Origin: Mycobacterium hubeiense
GTDB taxonomy: Bacteria > Actinomycetota > Actinomycetes > Mycobacteriales > Mycobacteriaceae
Direction: 5' to 3'
Assembly (NCBI RefSeq): GCF_002838065.1
Contig: NZ_PIZU01000020.1
Location: 39,584 to 103,583, forward strand
DNA length: 64,000 nt
Position numbers and translations under genes: made by a program. Positions 29,833 through 38,414 of this stretch are shown in pieces; positions within the stretch are counted from its first letter, which is position 1; each line of letters opens with the position of its first letter. A model generated the notes under the pieces. That model was not told the DNA's origin. It saw only the letters and a program-made list of their open reading frames with translations, and searched no databases.

Positions 29833-30510
29833 TTACTCGGAGGCTTCCTCGGCCGGAGCCTCTTCCGCGGGGGCCTCTTCGGCTTCCTCGGCAGCAGCCT
29901 CTTCGGCTTCGGCCACCTCGCCGGCGCCCTCGGCCTCGAGCTCCTCGGCGGTGGGCGCGGCGACCACGTTGACCACCAGCATCTCCGGATCGGACACCAG
30001 CACCACACCGTCGGGCAGCTCGACCGAACCGGCGGTGAACTGCGTGCCGATGTCGGCGCCCTCGACGGACACCACGAGCTGCTCGGGGATCGCCTGCACG
30101 TCCGCCTCGATCTCGATCGTGTTGGCGTCCTGGGTGACCAGGGTGCCGGGCACGGCGTCGCCCTCGACGACGACGTTGACCTCGACGGTCACCTTCTCGC
30201 CCTTGCGCACGACGAGCAGGTCGGCGTGCTGGATGCTGCGCTTGATCGGATGGATGTCGAGCGCCTTGGTCAGTGCCAGCTGCTCCTTGCCATCGATGTG
30301 CAGGGTGAGCACCGCGTTGGTGCCGGAGTGACGCAGCACCGCGGCGAAGTCCTTGGCGGGCAGTTCCAGATGCTGCGGATCCGAACCGTGGCCGTACAGG
30401 ACGGCGGGGATCTTGCCTTCGCGCCGGGCGCGGCGCGATGCGCCCTTACCGGTCTCGGTGCGAACCGAAACCATCAGCTCGTTCGTGGTGCGGGCCGAAG
30501 TCTTGGCCAT
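29833..30510 (-). CDS. rplY: 50S ribosomal protein bL25 (Ctc form)
   Basis: This 225-residue protein has an N-terminal 5S-rRNA-binding L25 domain (about 1-95, with [14 protein letters not shown]) and a beta-rich C-terminal TL5/Ctc domain. The last 35 residues are almost entirely Glu and Ala, a low-complexity acidic tail common in mycobacterial L25. Start ATG 30510 has a GGAGCAACACCC spacer. It sits upstream of pth in the same operon. Confidence 0.95.
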   Translation of the reverse strand: MAKTSARTTNELMVSVRTETGKGASRRARREGKIPAVLYGHGSDPQHLELPAKDFAAVLRHSGTNAVLTLHIDGKEQLALTKALDIHPIKRSIQHADLLVVRKGEKVTVEVNVVVEGDAVPGTLVTQDANTIEIEADVQAIPEQLVVSVEGADIGTQFTAGSVELPDGVVLVSDPEMLVVNVVAAPTAEELEAEGAGEVAEAEEAAAEEAEEAPAEEAPAEEASE

Positions 30511-30590
30511 GGGTGTTGCTCCTCAAAATGCCGGTCGTTGCTCGAGCACGGCCAGGGTCGCAACTAAAGAGTCAGGTTCCCGTCGATTAC

Positions 30591-30616
30591 GGTGGCCATC
30601 CGAAATGGCAGCCACC
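30591..30616 (-). terminator. Terminator-like hairpin between the SDR gene and rplY
   Basis: GGTGGC-CAT (30591-30599) faces ATG-gca-GCCACC (30605-30616), giving a nine-pair stem with a three-base bulge and a short loop. It lies about 40 bases after the SDR stop. Confidence 0.4.
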
Positions 30617-30654
30617 CTCGCCGTGACGCCCGACGAGAGTAGCAAACGGGCACC

Positions 30655-31524
30655 TCAGAGAGCGAATTTGGTGTCTGTGAGCTGCTCGGAGAGCTCCCAC
30701 AGTGCGGTCGCGGTCTTGGCGCTGCGCGCCAGCGGGCTGCGCCCGACGCGCGCCGTGGGGCCGCGCATGGCGAACCGCGGGCCGACGAAACTGTCGCCCG
30801 GCAGATCCTGGGCCACCGCGTACAGCGTCTGGCGGGCGCCGTAATCGGCGTCGGTGGCGAGCAGCCGGTTGCCGGCCGCCGAGAGCCGGGCGCCGATCGG
30901 GTTTCCGGTGTGGCCCTGCAGATTGGTGGCCGAGTAGCCAGGATGCGCCGCCAGCGCCCGTACCGACGAACCCGCGGCGTCCAGGCGGCGCTGCAGCTCG
31001 CTGGTGAAAAGCAGGTTGGCCAGTTTCGACTGCCCGTAGGCCGGCCAGGCGAAGTACGGCCGCGACTTCCAGTTCAGATCGCGCAGGCTGATGTAGCCGA
31101 TCCAGTGCATCGTGGACGACACCGTCACCACCCGGTCGGTGATCTTCGGCAGCAGCAGATTCGTCAGCGCGAAATGGCCGAGATGATTGGTGCCGATCTG
31201 GCTTTCGAACCCGTCGACGGTCAACGCGTATGGCACCGCCATGATGCCGGCGTTGTTGACCAGCACGTCGACGCCGTCGACACCGGCCGCGAACTCGCGC
31301 ACGGACGCGAGATCGGCCAGGTCCAGTTTGCGCACCTCGACGTCACCCGTCATCCGCGCGGCGGCGGCGTCCCCCTTGGCGGTGTTGCGCACCGCGAGGA
31401 TGACCTTGGCTCCGACCCGCGCAAGTTCGCGTGCGGTCACCTCGCCGAGGCCGCTGTTGGCGCCGGTGACGATGACGGTGCGGCCGGCGAATGACGGCAG
31501 GTCTGCGGCGGTCCAGTCGCTCAT
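30655..31524 (-). CDS. Short-chain dehydrogenase/reductase
   Basis: A classical SDR of 289 residues: cofactor loop TGANSGLGEVTA, NNAGIM, catalytic Ser (VVTVSSTMHW) and YGQSKLANLLF (Tyr-Lys pair). The Arg after the second strand (AVRN) suggests NADP. It resembles retinol-dehydrogenase/WW-oxidoreductase-like SDRs, which act on hydrophobic alcohols; the real substrate is unknown. In M. tuberculosis rplY and lpqT are adjacent, so this gene is an addition here. Confidence 0.85.
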   Translation of the reverse strand: MSDWTAADLPSFAGRTVIVTGANSGLGEVTARELARVGAKVILAVRNTAKGDAAAARMTGDVEVRKLDLADLASVREFAAGVDGVDVLVNNAGIMAVPYALTVDGFESQIGTNHLGHFALTNLLLPKITDRVVTVSSTMHWIGYISLRDLNWKSRPYFAWPAYGQSKLANLLFTSELQRRLDAAGSSVRALAAHPGYSATNLQGHTGNPIGARLSAAGNRLLATDADYGARQTLYAVAQDLPGDSFVGPRFAMRGPTARVGRSPLARSAKTATALWELSEQLTDTKFAL

Positions 31525-31551
31525 GGCACAACCCTACTGGCCCTCGCGCCG

Positions 31552-32211
31552 CTACCTCTTGGGCGCGGGCGGCACCTCTACTTTGAAACCGCCGATGATC
31601 GCCTCGATATCGGCCGACTCTTCGAAGGCCTTTTCCGCGTAACCGGTCACCGTCAGCTGCACCAGGTAGCGCTGGTTGGCGGGCGGCGAGCCGGTCGGGA
31701 ACACGATGCGGTTGTAGCTGTGCATCCGCCGGTCGTGCAGGTCGTAGCTGCCCTCGATCATCGCCGACGGAAAGCCACGCCAGCTATCCGTGGATGCGTG
31801 CAGCCGCTTGAAGTTCTTCGACAACTCCGCGTCGGCATAGCCGTGCTGGACCGCCTGGGCCACATCGAAGTCGCCATTGAGCTTGAACACCAACAGCATT
31901 GCCATCGGATAGCCGTCGCCCTTGGCGATAGCCCAGGTGCCCGGCGCGAAGTTCGGGTTATTCACCGGCTTCCATCCGGGCGGTGTGGGCACCGTGACTG
32001 TGAGATCGGTGAGTTTGTCGGGTGGGACCGTCTCGCCGGTGACGCCGACGCTTTCCAGATACTGCGCCACCGGCACCGGCGTCTCGGTGGTGGTTGGAGT
32101 CGTGGAACCGGGTGTGGTCCAGATGGACTGGTAGTCAGGGGTTTCCGCGCCACACCCAGTCCCGGCGGCGATCACCAGGGCGGTACAAGCGGCCCAATGG
32201 CGAATGCTCAC
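31552..32211 (-). CDS. lpqT: Lipoprotein LpqT
   Basis: The 219-residue exported lipoprotein has a Cys near residue 20 (AAGTGC, an atypical -3 residue for a lipobox) and a Thr/Pro linker. Family blocks recognised as LpqT are YLESVGVTGE, PTPPGWKPV, AMLLVFKL, GSYDLHDRRMH and RYLVQLTVTG. It corresponds to Rv1016c. A distant paralogue (LpqN-like) lies at 5008. Its stop region is 28 bases before the SDR gene, and its start overlaps the ArsC-like gene end by four bases. Confidence 0.88.
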   Translation of the reverse strand: MSIRHWAACTALVIAAGTGCGAETPDYQSIWTTPGSTTPTTTETPVPVAQYLESVGVTGETVPPDKLTDLTVTVPTPPGWKPVNNPNFAPGTWAIAKGDGYPMAMLLVFKLNGDFDVAQAVQHGYADAELSKNFKRLHASTDSWRGFPSAMIEGSYDLHDRRMHSYNRIVFPTGSPPANQRYLVQLTVTGYAEKAFEESADIEAIIGGFKVEVPPAPKR

Positions 32212-32582
32212 AATATCTCGCGGACGTTGTCGATCGGCCGGGCCAGACGAGTGCCCTTCGGGGTGACGACGAACGGGCGCTCGATCAGGATCGGGTGTTC
32301 GGCCATCGCGTCGAGCAGTTCGTCGTCGGAGGCATCGGCCAAACCAAGCTCGTCGTACAGGGATTCGCGCTTTCGCACGGCGGTGCGGACGTCGATGCCG
32401 GCATCACGGATCATCGTCGCGAGCTCTGCCCGCGACGGCGGCGTCTTCAGATACTGGATCACGGTCGGCTCGATGCCGTTGTCCCGCAACAACTCCAGCG
32501 TCTTACGAGAGGTCGAACAGCGCGGGTTGTGGTAGATCACGAAGGCGCCTGGCCGCCGACCTCCTACGTTCGCAGAAGCCAC
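32208..32582 (-). CDS. ArsC-family (glutaredoxin-type) reductase
   Basis: This thioredoxin-fold protein has the YHNPRCSTSRKTL motif, where Cys is the catalytic residue of plasmid R773-type arsenate reductases, and a C-terminal RPFVVTPKGTRLARP block. Glutaredoxin-dependent arsenate reduction is the family activity; no ars operon partners are present, so it may have a housekeeping role. The GTG at 32582 follows the prs stop immediately. A GTG at 32540 downstream of AGGAGGT would give a more typical 110-residue protein. Confidence 0.82.
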   Translation of the reverse strand: MASANVGGRRPGAFVIYHNPRCSTSRKTLELLRDNGIEPTVIQYLKTPPSRAELATMIRDAGIDVRTAVRKRESLYDELGLADASDDELLDAMAEHPILIERPFVVTPKGTRLARPIDNVREIL

Positions 32583-33563
32583 TCACGCGTCTCCGTCGAA
32601 AAGTCCTGTGACCGAGCCGTTTTCGAACACCGCCCGGATGGTGCTGGCCAGCAGCGGGGCAATGGACAGTACGGTCAGCTGCGGGAACTGCTTGTCCTCG
32701 CCGATGGGCAGGGTGTTGGTGACGATCACCTCGCGCGCGCCGCTTCCGGCGAGCCGTTCAGCGGCCGGCGGCGACAGCACACCGTGGGTGGCGGCGATGA
32801 TCACGTCGCCGGCACCGTCCTCCAGCAGCAGCTTCACCGCGCCGGCGATGGTGCCGCCGGTGTCGATCATGTCGTCGATCAGCACGCAGGTGCGGCCCTT
32901 GACGTCACCGACTACCCGGTTGGACACCACCTGGTTGGGGACCCGCGGGTCTCGCGTCTTGTGAATGAACGCCAGCGGTGTGCCGCCCAGCGCGTCGGCC
33001 CATTTCTCGGCGATGCGCACGCGGCCGGAGTCGGGGGAGACGACCACCATGTTCTCGCACGGGTAGTGCTCGGCGATGTAGCCGGTCAGCAGGTTCTGAG
33101 CCCGCATGTGGTCGACCGGCCCGTCGAAGAACCCCTGGATCTGATCGGTGTGCAGATCGACCGTGACAATCCGGTCCGCCCCGGCCGTCTTGAGCAGATC
33201 GGCCACCAGCCGCGCCGAGATGGGTTCGCGGCCCCGGTGCTTTTTGTCCTGGCGGGCATAGGGATAGAACGGCAGGATCGCGGTGATGCGCTTGGCGCTG
33301 CCGCGCTTGAGCGCGTCGATCATGATCAGCTGTTCCATCAGCCACTGATTCAGCGGCGCGGGATGGCTTTGCAGCACGAACGCGTCGCAGCCGCGGACCG
33401 ATTCGTCGAACCGGACGAAGATCTCGCCGTTGGCGAAGTCGCGGGCGGTCTGCGCGGTGACCGGGACGTCGAGCTCCTTGGCGACCTGCTCAGCCAGTTC
33501 GGGGTGCGCGCGACCCGAGAAGAGCATCAAATTTTTGCGGTTGTCGGTCCACTCGGTGCCCAC
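32583..33563 (-). CDS. prs: Ribose-phosphate pyrophosphokinase (PRPP synthase)
   Basis: With GTG 33563 as start the product has 326 residues, the M. tuberculosis PrsA length. It makes PRPP from ribose-5-phosphate and ATP for nucleotide, histidine and decaprenyl-phosphoryl-arabinose synthesis. Motifs: FANGEIFVRF, FPYARQDKKHRGREPI (ATP-binding flexible loop), VVSPDSGRV and the PRPP loop VLIDDMIDTGGT. It follows glmU by 75 bases on the same strand. Confidence 0.95.
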   Translation of the reverse strand: MGTEWTDNRKNLMLFSGRAHPELAEQVAKELDVPVTAQTARDFANGEIFVRFDESVRGCDAFVLQSHPAPLNQWLMEQLIMIDALKRGSAKRITAILPFYPYARQDKKHRGREPISARLVADLLKTAGADRIVTVDLHTDQIQGFFDGPVDHMRAQNLLTGYIAEHYPCENMVVVSPDSGRVRIAEKWADALGGTPLAFIHKTRDPRVPNQVVSNRVVGDVKGRTCVLIDDMIDTGGTIAGAVKLLLEDGAGDVIIAATHGVLSPPAAERLAGSGAREVIVTNTLPIGEDKQFPQLTVLSIAPLLASTIRAVFENGSVTGLFDGDA

Positions 33564-33638
33564 TGTGCCCTCGCCGGTCGGGGATCGATTTCGGCTTAAT
33601 CGTACGGGTTGCCAGATGGCCAACAACCGGCAACCGGC

Positions 33639-35108
33639 TCACGGCTTGTCGGGGTCGTCCGGCTTCGCCTCGCGGCTGAGCGCTTCACGCGCGGCCTTGT
33701 CCGCCTCCGAACCCGGACGTTTGCGCGCCACCCAACCCTCGATATTGCGCTGCGGGCCCGCCGAGACAGCCAGCGCGCCGGGCGGCACGTCGTCGCGCAC
33801 CACGGATCCTGCGCCGGTGTAGGCGCCGTCGCCGACGGTCACCGGGGCGATGAACATGGTGTCCGAGCCGGTGCGCACGTGCGACCCGATGGTGGTGCGG
33901 CTCTTGGTCTCGCCGTCGTAGTTGACAAACACGCTCGACGCGCCGATGTTGCTGTGCTCGCCGATGTCGGCGTCACCGACGTAGGTCAGGTGGGGCACCT
34001 TGGTGCCGGTGCCGATGGTGGAGTTCTTGACTTCGACGAACGCGCCCAGCTTGCCGTCGGCACCCAGCACACTGCCGGGCCGCAGATAGGTGAACGGTCC
34101 GACGCTCGCGCCGTCGCCGATCACCGACTGACCGCCGTGCGTGCGCACCACCGACGCCGCCTCGCCGACCGTCACGTCGGCCAGCGTGGTGTCCGGCCCG
34201 ATGATGCAGTGTCCGCCAATGCTGGTGCGGCCCAACAGCTGAGTGCCGGGCTGGATGACGGTGTCGCGGCCGATGGTGACGTCGACGTCGATCCAGGTGG
34301 TGGCCGGGTCGATGATCGTCACCCCCGCGCGTTGATGCGCGGCGACGATGCGACGGTTCAACTCGGCGGCGAGCTCGGCGAGCTGGACACGATCGTTGAC
34401 GCCGGCCACCAGGGCGCTGTCGTCGACGTGCCTGGCGCGCACCAGGCGACCGTCGGATCTGACGATCGCGATCACGTCGGTGAGGTAGAGCTCCTGCTGG
34501 GCGTTGTCGGAGCGCAGTCGACTCAGCGCGGAGCGCAGGGCGGCGATGTCGAATGCGTATACAGCGGCGTTGACCTCGGTGATGGCCTGCTGGGATGGGC
34601 TGGCGTCGGCCTGCTCGACGATGCCGATCACCTCGTCGTCCTGGGTGCGCAGCACGCGGCCGTAGCCGGTCGGGTCGGCCAGCGTCGTGGTCAGCACGGT
34701 CGCGGCGGCGTCGGTGCCGTGCGTGGCGATGAGATCGGCCAGGGTGTCGGCGTCGAGCAGCGGGACATCGCCGGCGGTGACGACGACAGTTCCGGCGAAA
34801 TCGTCGGGCAGTGCGGCCAGCCCGCATCCGACCGCGTGGCCGGTGCCCAGCTGCTCATCCTGCACGGCGATGTCGATGCTGCGGCCCAGGTCCTCGGCCA
34901 GCTGCTCGATCGCCGGCGTCACGCGCTCGCGGTCCTTGCCGACCACCACCACCAGGTGCTGCGGGGCGACCTTGGCGACGGCGTGGATCGCATGGGCCAG
35001 CATGCTGCGCCCGCCCAGCGTGTGCAGGACTTTGGGGGTGTCCGAGCGCATGCGCGTGCCGGCCCCGGCCGCCAAGACCAGGACTGCGGTGTCAGAAGAT
35101 GCCGTCAC
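33639..35108 (-). CDS. glmU: Bifunctional GlmU (GlcN-1-P acetyltransferase / GlcNAc-1-P uridyltransferase)
   Basis: This 489-residue enzyme makes UDP-GlcNAc for peptidoglycan. The N-terminal uridyltransferase has [20 protein letters not shown] and QLGTGHAV; from about residue 260 hexapeptide repeats form a left-handed beta-helix acetyltransferase. The last 30 residues ([20 protein letters not shown]) are a charged mycobacterial extension. GTG at 35108 has GGAGAGG upstream; a frame 14 codons longer enters repeat C. Confidence 0.95.
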   Translation of the reverse strand: MTASSDTAVLVLAAGAGTRMRSDTPKVLHTLGGRSMLAHAIHAVAKVAPQHLVVVVGKDRERVTPAIEQLAEDLGRSIDIAVQDEQLGTGHAVGCGLAALPDDFAGTVVVTAGDVPLLDADTLADLIATHGTDAAATVLTTTLADPTGYGRVLRTQDDEVIGIVEQADASPSQQAITEVNAAVYAFDIAALRSALSRLRSDNAQQELYLTDVIAIVRSDGRLVRARHVDDSALVAGVNDRVQLAELAAELNRRIVAAHQRAGVTIIDPATTWIDVDVTIGRDTVIQPGTQLLGRTSIGGHCIIGPDTTLADVTVGEAASVVRTHGGQSVIGDGASVGPFTYLRPGSVLGADGKLGAFVEVKNSTIGTGTKVPHLTYVGDADIGEHSNIGASSVFVNYDGETKSRTTIGSHVRTGSDTMFIAPVTVGDGAYTGAGSVVRDDVPPGALAVSAGPQRNIEGWVARKRPGSEADKAAREALSREAKPDDPDKP

Positions 35109-35122
35109 ACCTCTCCTCTCCG

Positions 35123-35182
35123 GCGAGCGACCGTGTTTGTACGCCGACACACCGTCAACAGTGTCATTTTGCGGTCGCTCGC
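35123..35182. repeat. Palindromic intergenic repeat C (60 bp)
   Basis: Perfect 11-base arms GCGAGCGACCG (35123-35133) and CGGTCGCTCGC (35172-35182) enclose a centre that contains a smaller ACAC/GTGT dyad. It lies between the glmU start and the tRNA-Gln gene, so it is upstream of glmU rather than at a 3' end. Confidence 0.8.
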
Positions 35183-35193
35183 GGAAGTTTGAG

Positions 35194-35265
35194 CTCCGTC
35201 GCCAGGACTCGAACCTGAACTATCTGAACCAAAATCAGAGGTGCTGCCGATTACACCACGACGGA
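35194..35265 (-). tRNA. tRNA-Gln (anticodon TTG)
   Basis: A full cloverleaf is visible on the minus strand: acceptor TCCGTCG/CGACGGA, D-arm with GGCAGC, anticodon stem TCTGA/TCAGA around loop TTTTGGT (anticodon TTG), and a T-arm with GGTTCGAGTCC. The discriminator is G. It occupies the same place, between glmU and a TetR gene, as in M. tuberculosis. Confidence 0.96.
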
Positions 35266-35344
35266 ATGATCAACTCGTGATGCTAGTCGAAGCGACGAGG
35301 CCGGCGGGCAGGAGCAAAGCGACCAGGGGATTACGCTGATAGTC

Positions 35345-35980
35345 GTGGCAGCGCCCGAAAAGGAAGTGCGCGCACCGCGCGCGCGGATGACCGGCAGCGA
35401 ACGGCGTCAGCAGCTCATCGAGATCGCCAAGTCGCTGTTCGCCGAGCGCGGCTATGACGGCACGTCGATCGAGGAGATCGCACAGCGGGCCAACGTTTCC
35501 AAACCCGTCGTCTACGAGCATTTCGGCGGCAAGGAGGGCCTGTACGCAGTGGTCGTCGACCGGGAGATGTCGGCGCTGCTCGACGGCATCACCTCCTCGC
35601 TGACCAACAACCGGTCGCGGGTCCGGGTCGAACGCGTCGCGCTTGCGCTGCTCACCTACGTCGAGGAACACACCGACGGGTTCCGCATCCTGATCCGTGA
35701 CTCGCCGGCGGCGATCACCTCGGGCACCTACGCGACGTTGCTCAACGACGCGGTCAACCAGGTGTCATCGATCCTGGCCGGGGATTTCTCCCGCCGCGGG
35801 CTGGATCCCGACCTGGCGCCGCTGTACGCGCAGGCGCTCGTCGGGTCGGTGTCGATGACCGCGCAGTGGTGGCTCGATGTGCGCGAGCCGAAGAAAGAGG
35901 TGGTGGCCGCGCACGTGGTCAACCTCGCCTGGAACGGGCTGACCCACCTCGAGTCCGACCCGGTGCTACACGAGGAATAG
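35345..35980 (+). CDS. TetR-family regulator (Rv1019-like)
   Basis: This 211-residue regulator has the N-terminal HTH (RRQQLIEIAKSLFAERGYDGTSIEEIAQRANVSKPVVYEHF, residues about 20-60) and a ligand domain. It corresponds to Rv1019, the neighbour and, from memory of the literature, autoregulated repressor of the mfd-mazG region in M. tuberculosis. In this genome two antisense effector units of about 4 kb lie between it and mfd, so any read-through co-transcription is broken. The start is GTG 35345. Confidence 0.9.
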   Translation: MAAPEKEVRAPRARMTGSERRQQLIEIAKSLFAERGYDGTSIEEIAQRANVSKPVVYEHFGGKEGLYAVVVDREMSALLDGITSSLTNNRSRVRVERVALALLTYVEEHTDGFRILIRDSPAAITSGTYATLLNDAVNQVSSILAGDFSRRGLDPDLAPLYAQALVGSVSMTAQWWLDVREPKKEVVAAHVVNLAWNGLTHLESDPVLHEE

Positions 35981-35982
35981 CG

Positions 35983-36516
35983 CTACGACGGCCGCATGAC
36001 GAAATAGCCGAGCAAGCGCTCGTCTGAGTCTGGGTCAACCGATTTCGAGTACTGCACCGCGGCGACGATCCGATCGTCGAACTGGCTGCGCAACCAACTG
36101 CCGGACCGCCAGATGAGATAGTCGACGTTCTGCCCGTTCACCTGGGTGCTGGCATCGCTGTCGAGTTGATAACCGAATTCACCACTTAGATAACTTCCGC
36201 TGATTTTCTCGACGGCGTTGAACCCGCCGGGGTAGAGGAACAGCCGCTCGTCTTCGATGCGGTAGCCCGGTTTGATCGACTGCGCGGCCTCACGCAGCCG
36301 TTCGGCGAATCGCGTTCTGTCGGGTTCGGGAAGTTGGTCCAACGGCGTTGCCGGCAGCATGCCGATCGCCTGATCTTGGGCATCCATCGGCGGTTTCGGT
36401 CCGGCGAACACCGGCTGCTGCGAAGCCTTATACACCTGGAAGTACACCCCGATGCCGGCGACCAGCGCGACGGCCACCAGTGCGGCGATCAGCAATTTGC
36501 GCGTCAACGTGCTCAC
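35983..36516 (-). CDS. Membrane-anchored partner protein of the calpain-like effector
   Basis: I do not recognise a family. The 177-residue product has one N-terminal membrane segment (LLIAALVAVALVAGIGVYF, about residues 8-26) and an extracytoplasmic domain with RFAERLREAAQSIKPGYRI, GSYLSGEFGYQLD and LIWRSGSWLRSQFDDR. It starts seven bases after the stop of the calpain-like gene and must be translated from the same mRNA. A membrane-tethered protein encoded directly behind a secreted protease is the arrangement expected of an immunity protein; a secretion helper is the alternative. It converges on the TetR gene with two bases between stops. Confidence 0.72.
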   Translation of the reverse strand: MSTLTRKLLIAALVAVALVAGIGVYFQVYKASQQPVFAGPKPPMDAQDQAIGMLPATPLDQLPEPDRTRFAERLREAAQSIKPGYRIEDERLFLYPGGFNAVEKISGSYLSGEFGYQLDSDASTQVNGQNVDYLIWRSGSWLRSQFDDRIVAAVQYSKSVDPDSDERLLGYFVMRPS

Positions 36517-36523
36517 CCCTCGC

Positions 36524-37741
36524 TTACATCCGCCCGATATTGACCGATGCCGCCGGCCCCAGTCCGGGGATCATTCCGGGTGAACCCATGAGATCACCGA
36601 CCGACATCTTGACGAAGGGCGGTCCGCTGTCGGGGCCCCACGGGTTGCGCAAGGTCACGACGGCGTCGCTACCCGTTCCGGTGATGCTCTCCACGGTGTA
36701 GACGTGCGCTTGTTCAAGCGGTCCCTGGAAGTAGTTGGTGGAGACCGTCACGGGCTGACCGCTCTGCAGCGCGTTGGAGATCTTTTGGTCGAGGTTGTAG
36801 TCGACGAACGGCACCGCTTCGAACGCGGGAATGATCACCTCGCCGCGATTGCCGGTGAGGGCTTCCATCGCGTCCCAGGCCAAGCCGCTTTCGATGCCCT
36901 CGATCCCTTCGCCCGGGGCATGCATATTGGCGTACGCGGATTCCAAGACGGCCGGCCACAGCGGCCCACCGTTTTCGTCGCTCGCGCCGTGAGCGTCGAT
37001 ATTCGCCTGGATGTCGTCTTGGGAGACGGGTATCTCGCGCCACTGATTTCCGTCCCACAGCGTGACGTTGAAAGTGCCGGTCGCCGGGTCGTACTTGATG
37101 CGGTCTTTGATCCGTTGCGGATCGGCATTCGCGATCGCACCCATCGTCGCAGCGAGGTAGCAGTCACCGATGTCGTCCTGGTCGATGTCTGCCGACGACG
37201 GGTCGCCGTCGTACAGGTCCTCCTCCGTGAATTCGAACTCCGGCGGCGGCGTTTGGGGCGCGGGGCCGAACGTGCCGTTGAGGGCGTTCGCGGTGGACTG
37301 GTCGACGGCATCAAATTGCCCGAGCAGGGTTTTCAGTGTCGATGTGTAGGCCGCCGCCAACGCAGGCGTCATCAACGGGTTGGAGCCCAATGAGCGCACG
37401 GTCCCGTCATCGGAAATCAGGCCTCCCAGCGCAGCGGCCTGTGATGCGACGTTCTGAATCTCGGCGCGTAACGCGCTCAAACCGGTGCCGCCAGACCGCA
37501 GCGTCGAGGCCATCGCCTCCAGCCGACTGCGCAACGCGTCCTGCCGAGCCAGGTCAGTCTCTGCACGGGCCTGTGCGGCCGTCGCGGCTTGCCCTTGCCA
37601 GTTGGCGGTCAAGTCAGCCAGGGCGCCGCGCTGCGCACCGATGTGTGTGCCGAGATGCGTCGCGGAACTTGTCAGCTGACCGGCCGCGTCCAGCAAACCT
37701 TCCGGGCGGGTCGCAGCGACCAGCGATATCGTCGCGGCCAT
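36524..37741 (-). CDS. WXG100-like module fused to calpain-family cysteine protease
   Basis: The product has 405 residues. Residues 1-155 form a helical WXG100-like hairpin module (WQG at 48-50) that aligns without gaps to the N-terminus of the hydrolase at 38415, about half the residues being identical by eye. After a Pro/acidic linker (160-185) comes a calpain C2-type domain: DDIGDCYLAA (Cys194), LWPAVLESAYA near 261, QAHVYTVESI (His346) and LRNPWGP (Asn366), a complete Cys-His-Asn triad. No Sec signal is present, so export through an ESX/type VII system is inferred from the N-terminal module. ATG at 37741 follows GGGAGGG. It is coupled to the membrane protein at 35983. Confidence 0.83.
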   Translation of the reverse strand: MAATISLVAATRPEGLLDAAGQLTSSATHLGTHIGAQRGALADLTANWQGQAATAAQARAETDLARQDALRSRLEAMASTLRSGGTGLSALRAEIQNVASQAAALGGLISDDGTVRSLGSNPLMTPALAAAYTSTLKTLLGQFDAVDQSTANALNGTFGPAPQTPPPEFEFTEEDLYDGDPSSADIDQDDIGDCYLAATMGAIANADPQRIKDRIKYDPATGTFNVTLWDGNQWREIPVSQDDIQANIDAHGASDENGGPLWPAVLESAYANMHAPGEGIEGIESGLAWDAMEALTGNRGEVIIPAFEAVPFVDYNLDQKISNALQSGQPVTVSTNYFQGPLEQAHVYTVESITGTGSDAVVTLRNPWGPDSGPPFVKMSVGDLMGSPGMIPGLGPAASVNIGRM

Positions 37742-37772
37742 CGCCCTCCCGGTGCCAGTTAACCCTGTTCAG

Positions 37773-37784
37773 AACGCTAACACG
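37773..37784 (-). promoter_or_regulatory. Upstream motif shared by the two effector operons (copy 2)
   Basis: On the minus strand CGTGTTAGCGTT lies 36 bases before the bases of the calpain-like start codon. Nearly the same 12 bases (CGTGTTAACTTT) precede the DUF1023 hydrolase gene at a similar distance. It may be a -35 element or operator. Confidence 0.45.
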
Positions 37785-37828
37785 GCTGAAAGGTCGGTAC
37801 GCGCACCAAAATCGCGGCCGCAACCGAG

Positions 37829-38410
37829 CTACGACGGCGGCGCGGCGTCGCGGGCCTTCCGCTTGTCCTCGGCGGTCAGATAGCAGCCGGTCCTGACGTA
37901 CAGGTTCGCGGCTTCCGACGACCCGAACGTCAGGACGCCGCCATCATCGTCGGCGATGGTCAGTCTCTTGGCGTTGTCGTCGCTGGCGTTCTCGGTGCGG
38001 CTCTGCACATGGGTGTAGCCATATCGCGCGGCGATGTCGATGATCGCTTGCGACGCGGTCTGCCACAGCGCCGCCGTCACCGGCACGTTGGATGTGTAGT
38101 GGCGACTGGTGTAGCTCTTGCCGTCCGTCGAGCCGAAATCCCCGCACGGCGTGCTCTGAGGATCTCGGTTCGGCGTCCACGCAGAACCCGGTACCACGCG
38201 GGAGAGTTCGGCCGTGATCTCGGCGATCATCCGGTCCCTGTCGGCGAGTACCTGTTCGGCGTCGCGGCGGCTGAGCAGTTCGCCGAGCTCGCCAGGTGTT
38301 CCGTAGCCGTAGTCGCCGGCGCCGGTGACTTGCGGCTCGGACTCAGACATCGGCCCGCATCCCATCAGCGCGATGGCCAGCACACAACAGCTCACGAGCC
38401 GCCACATCAA
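37829..38410 (-). CDS. LppA-like lipoprotein partnered with the DUF1023 effector
   Basis: The 193-residue protein has a clear lipoprotein signal (AIALMGC near residue 18). The mature part, with LADRDRMIAEITAELS, WTPNRDPQSTPCGDF and RTGCYLTAEDKR, resembles the LppA-type lipoproteins of mycobacteria; the two Cys residues probably pair. It starts four bases after the hydrolase stop, so the two are co-expressed. Lipoprotein partners directly downstream of secreted effectors often give self-protection; that role is inferred here, not shown. Confidence 0.75.
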   Translation of the reverse strand: MMWRLVSCCVLAIALMGCGPMSESEPQVTGAGDYGYGTPGELGELLSRRDAEQVLADRDRMIAEITAELSRVVPGSAWTPNRDPQSTPCGDFGSTDGKSYTSRHYTSNVPVTAALWQTASQAIIDIAARYGYTHVQSRTENASDDNAKRLTIADDDGGVLTFGSSEAANLYVRTGCYLTAEDKRKARDAAPPS

Positions 38411-38414
38411 TCTC

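Noticed and set aside
33609..35192. 527-codon frame antisense to glmU
   Set aside because: Arg/Gly/Val-rich composition of a shadow frame in high-GC DNA; glmU on the other strand is clear.
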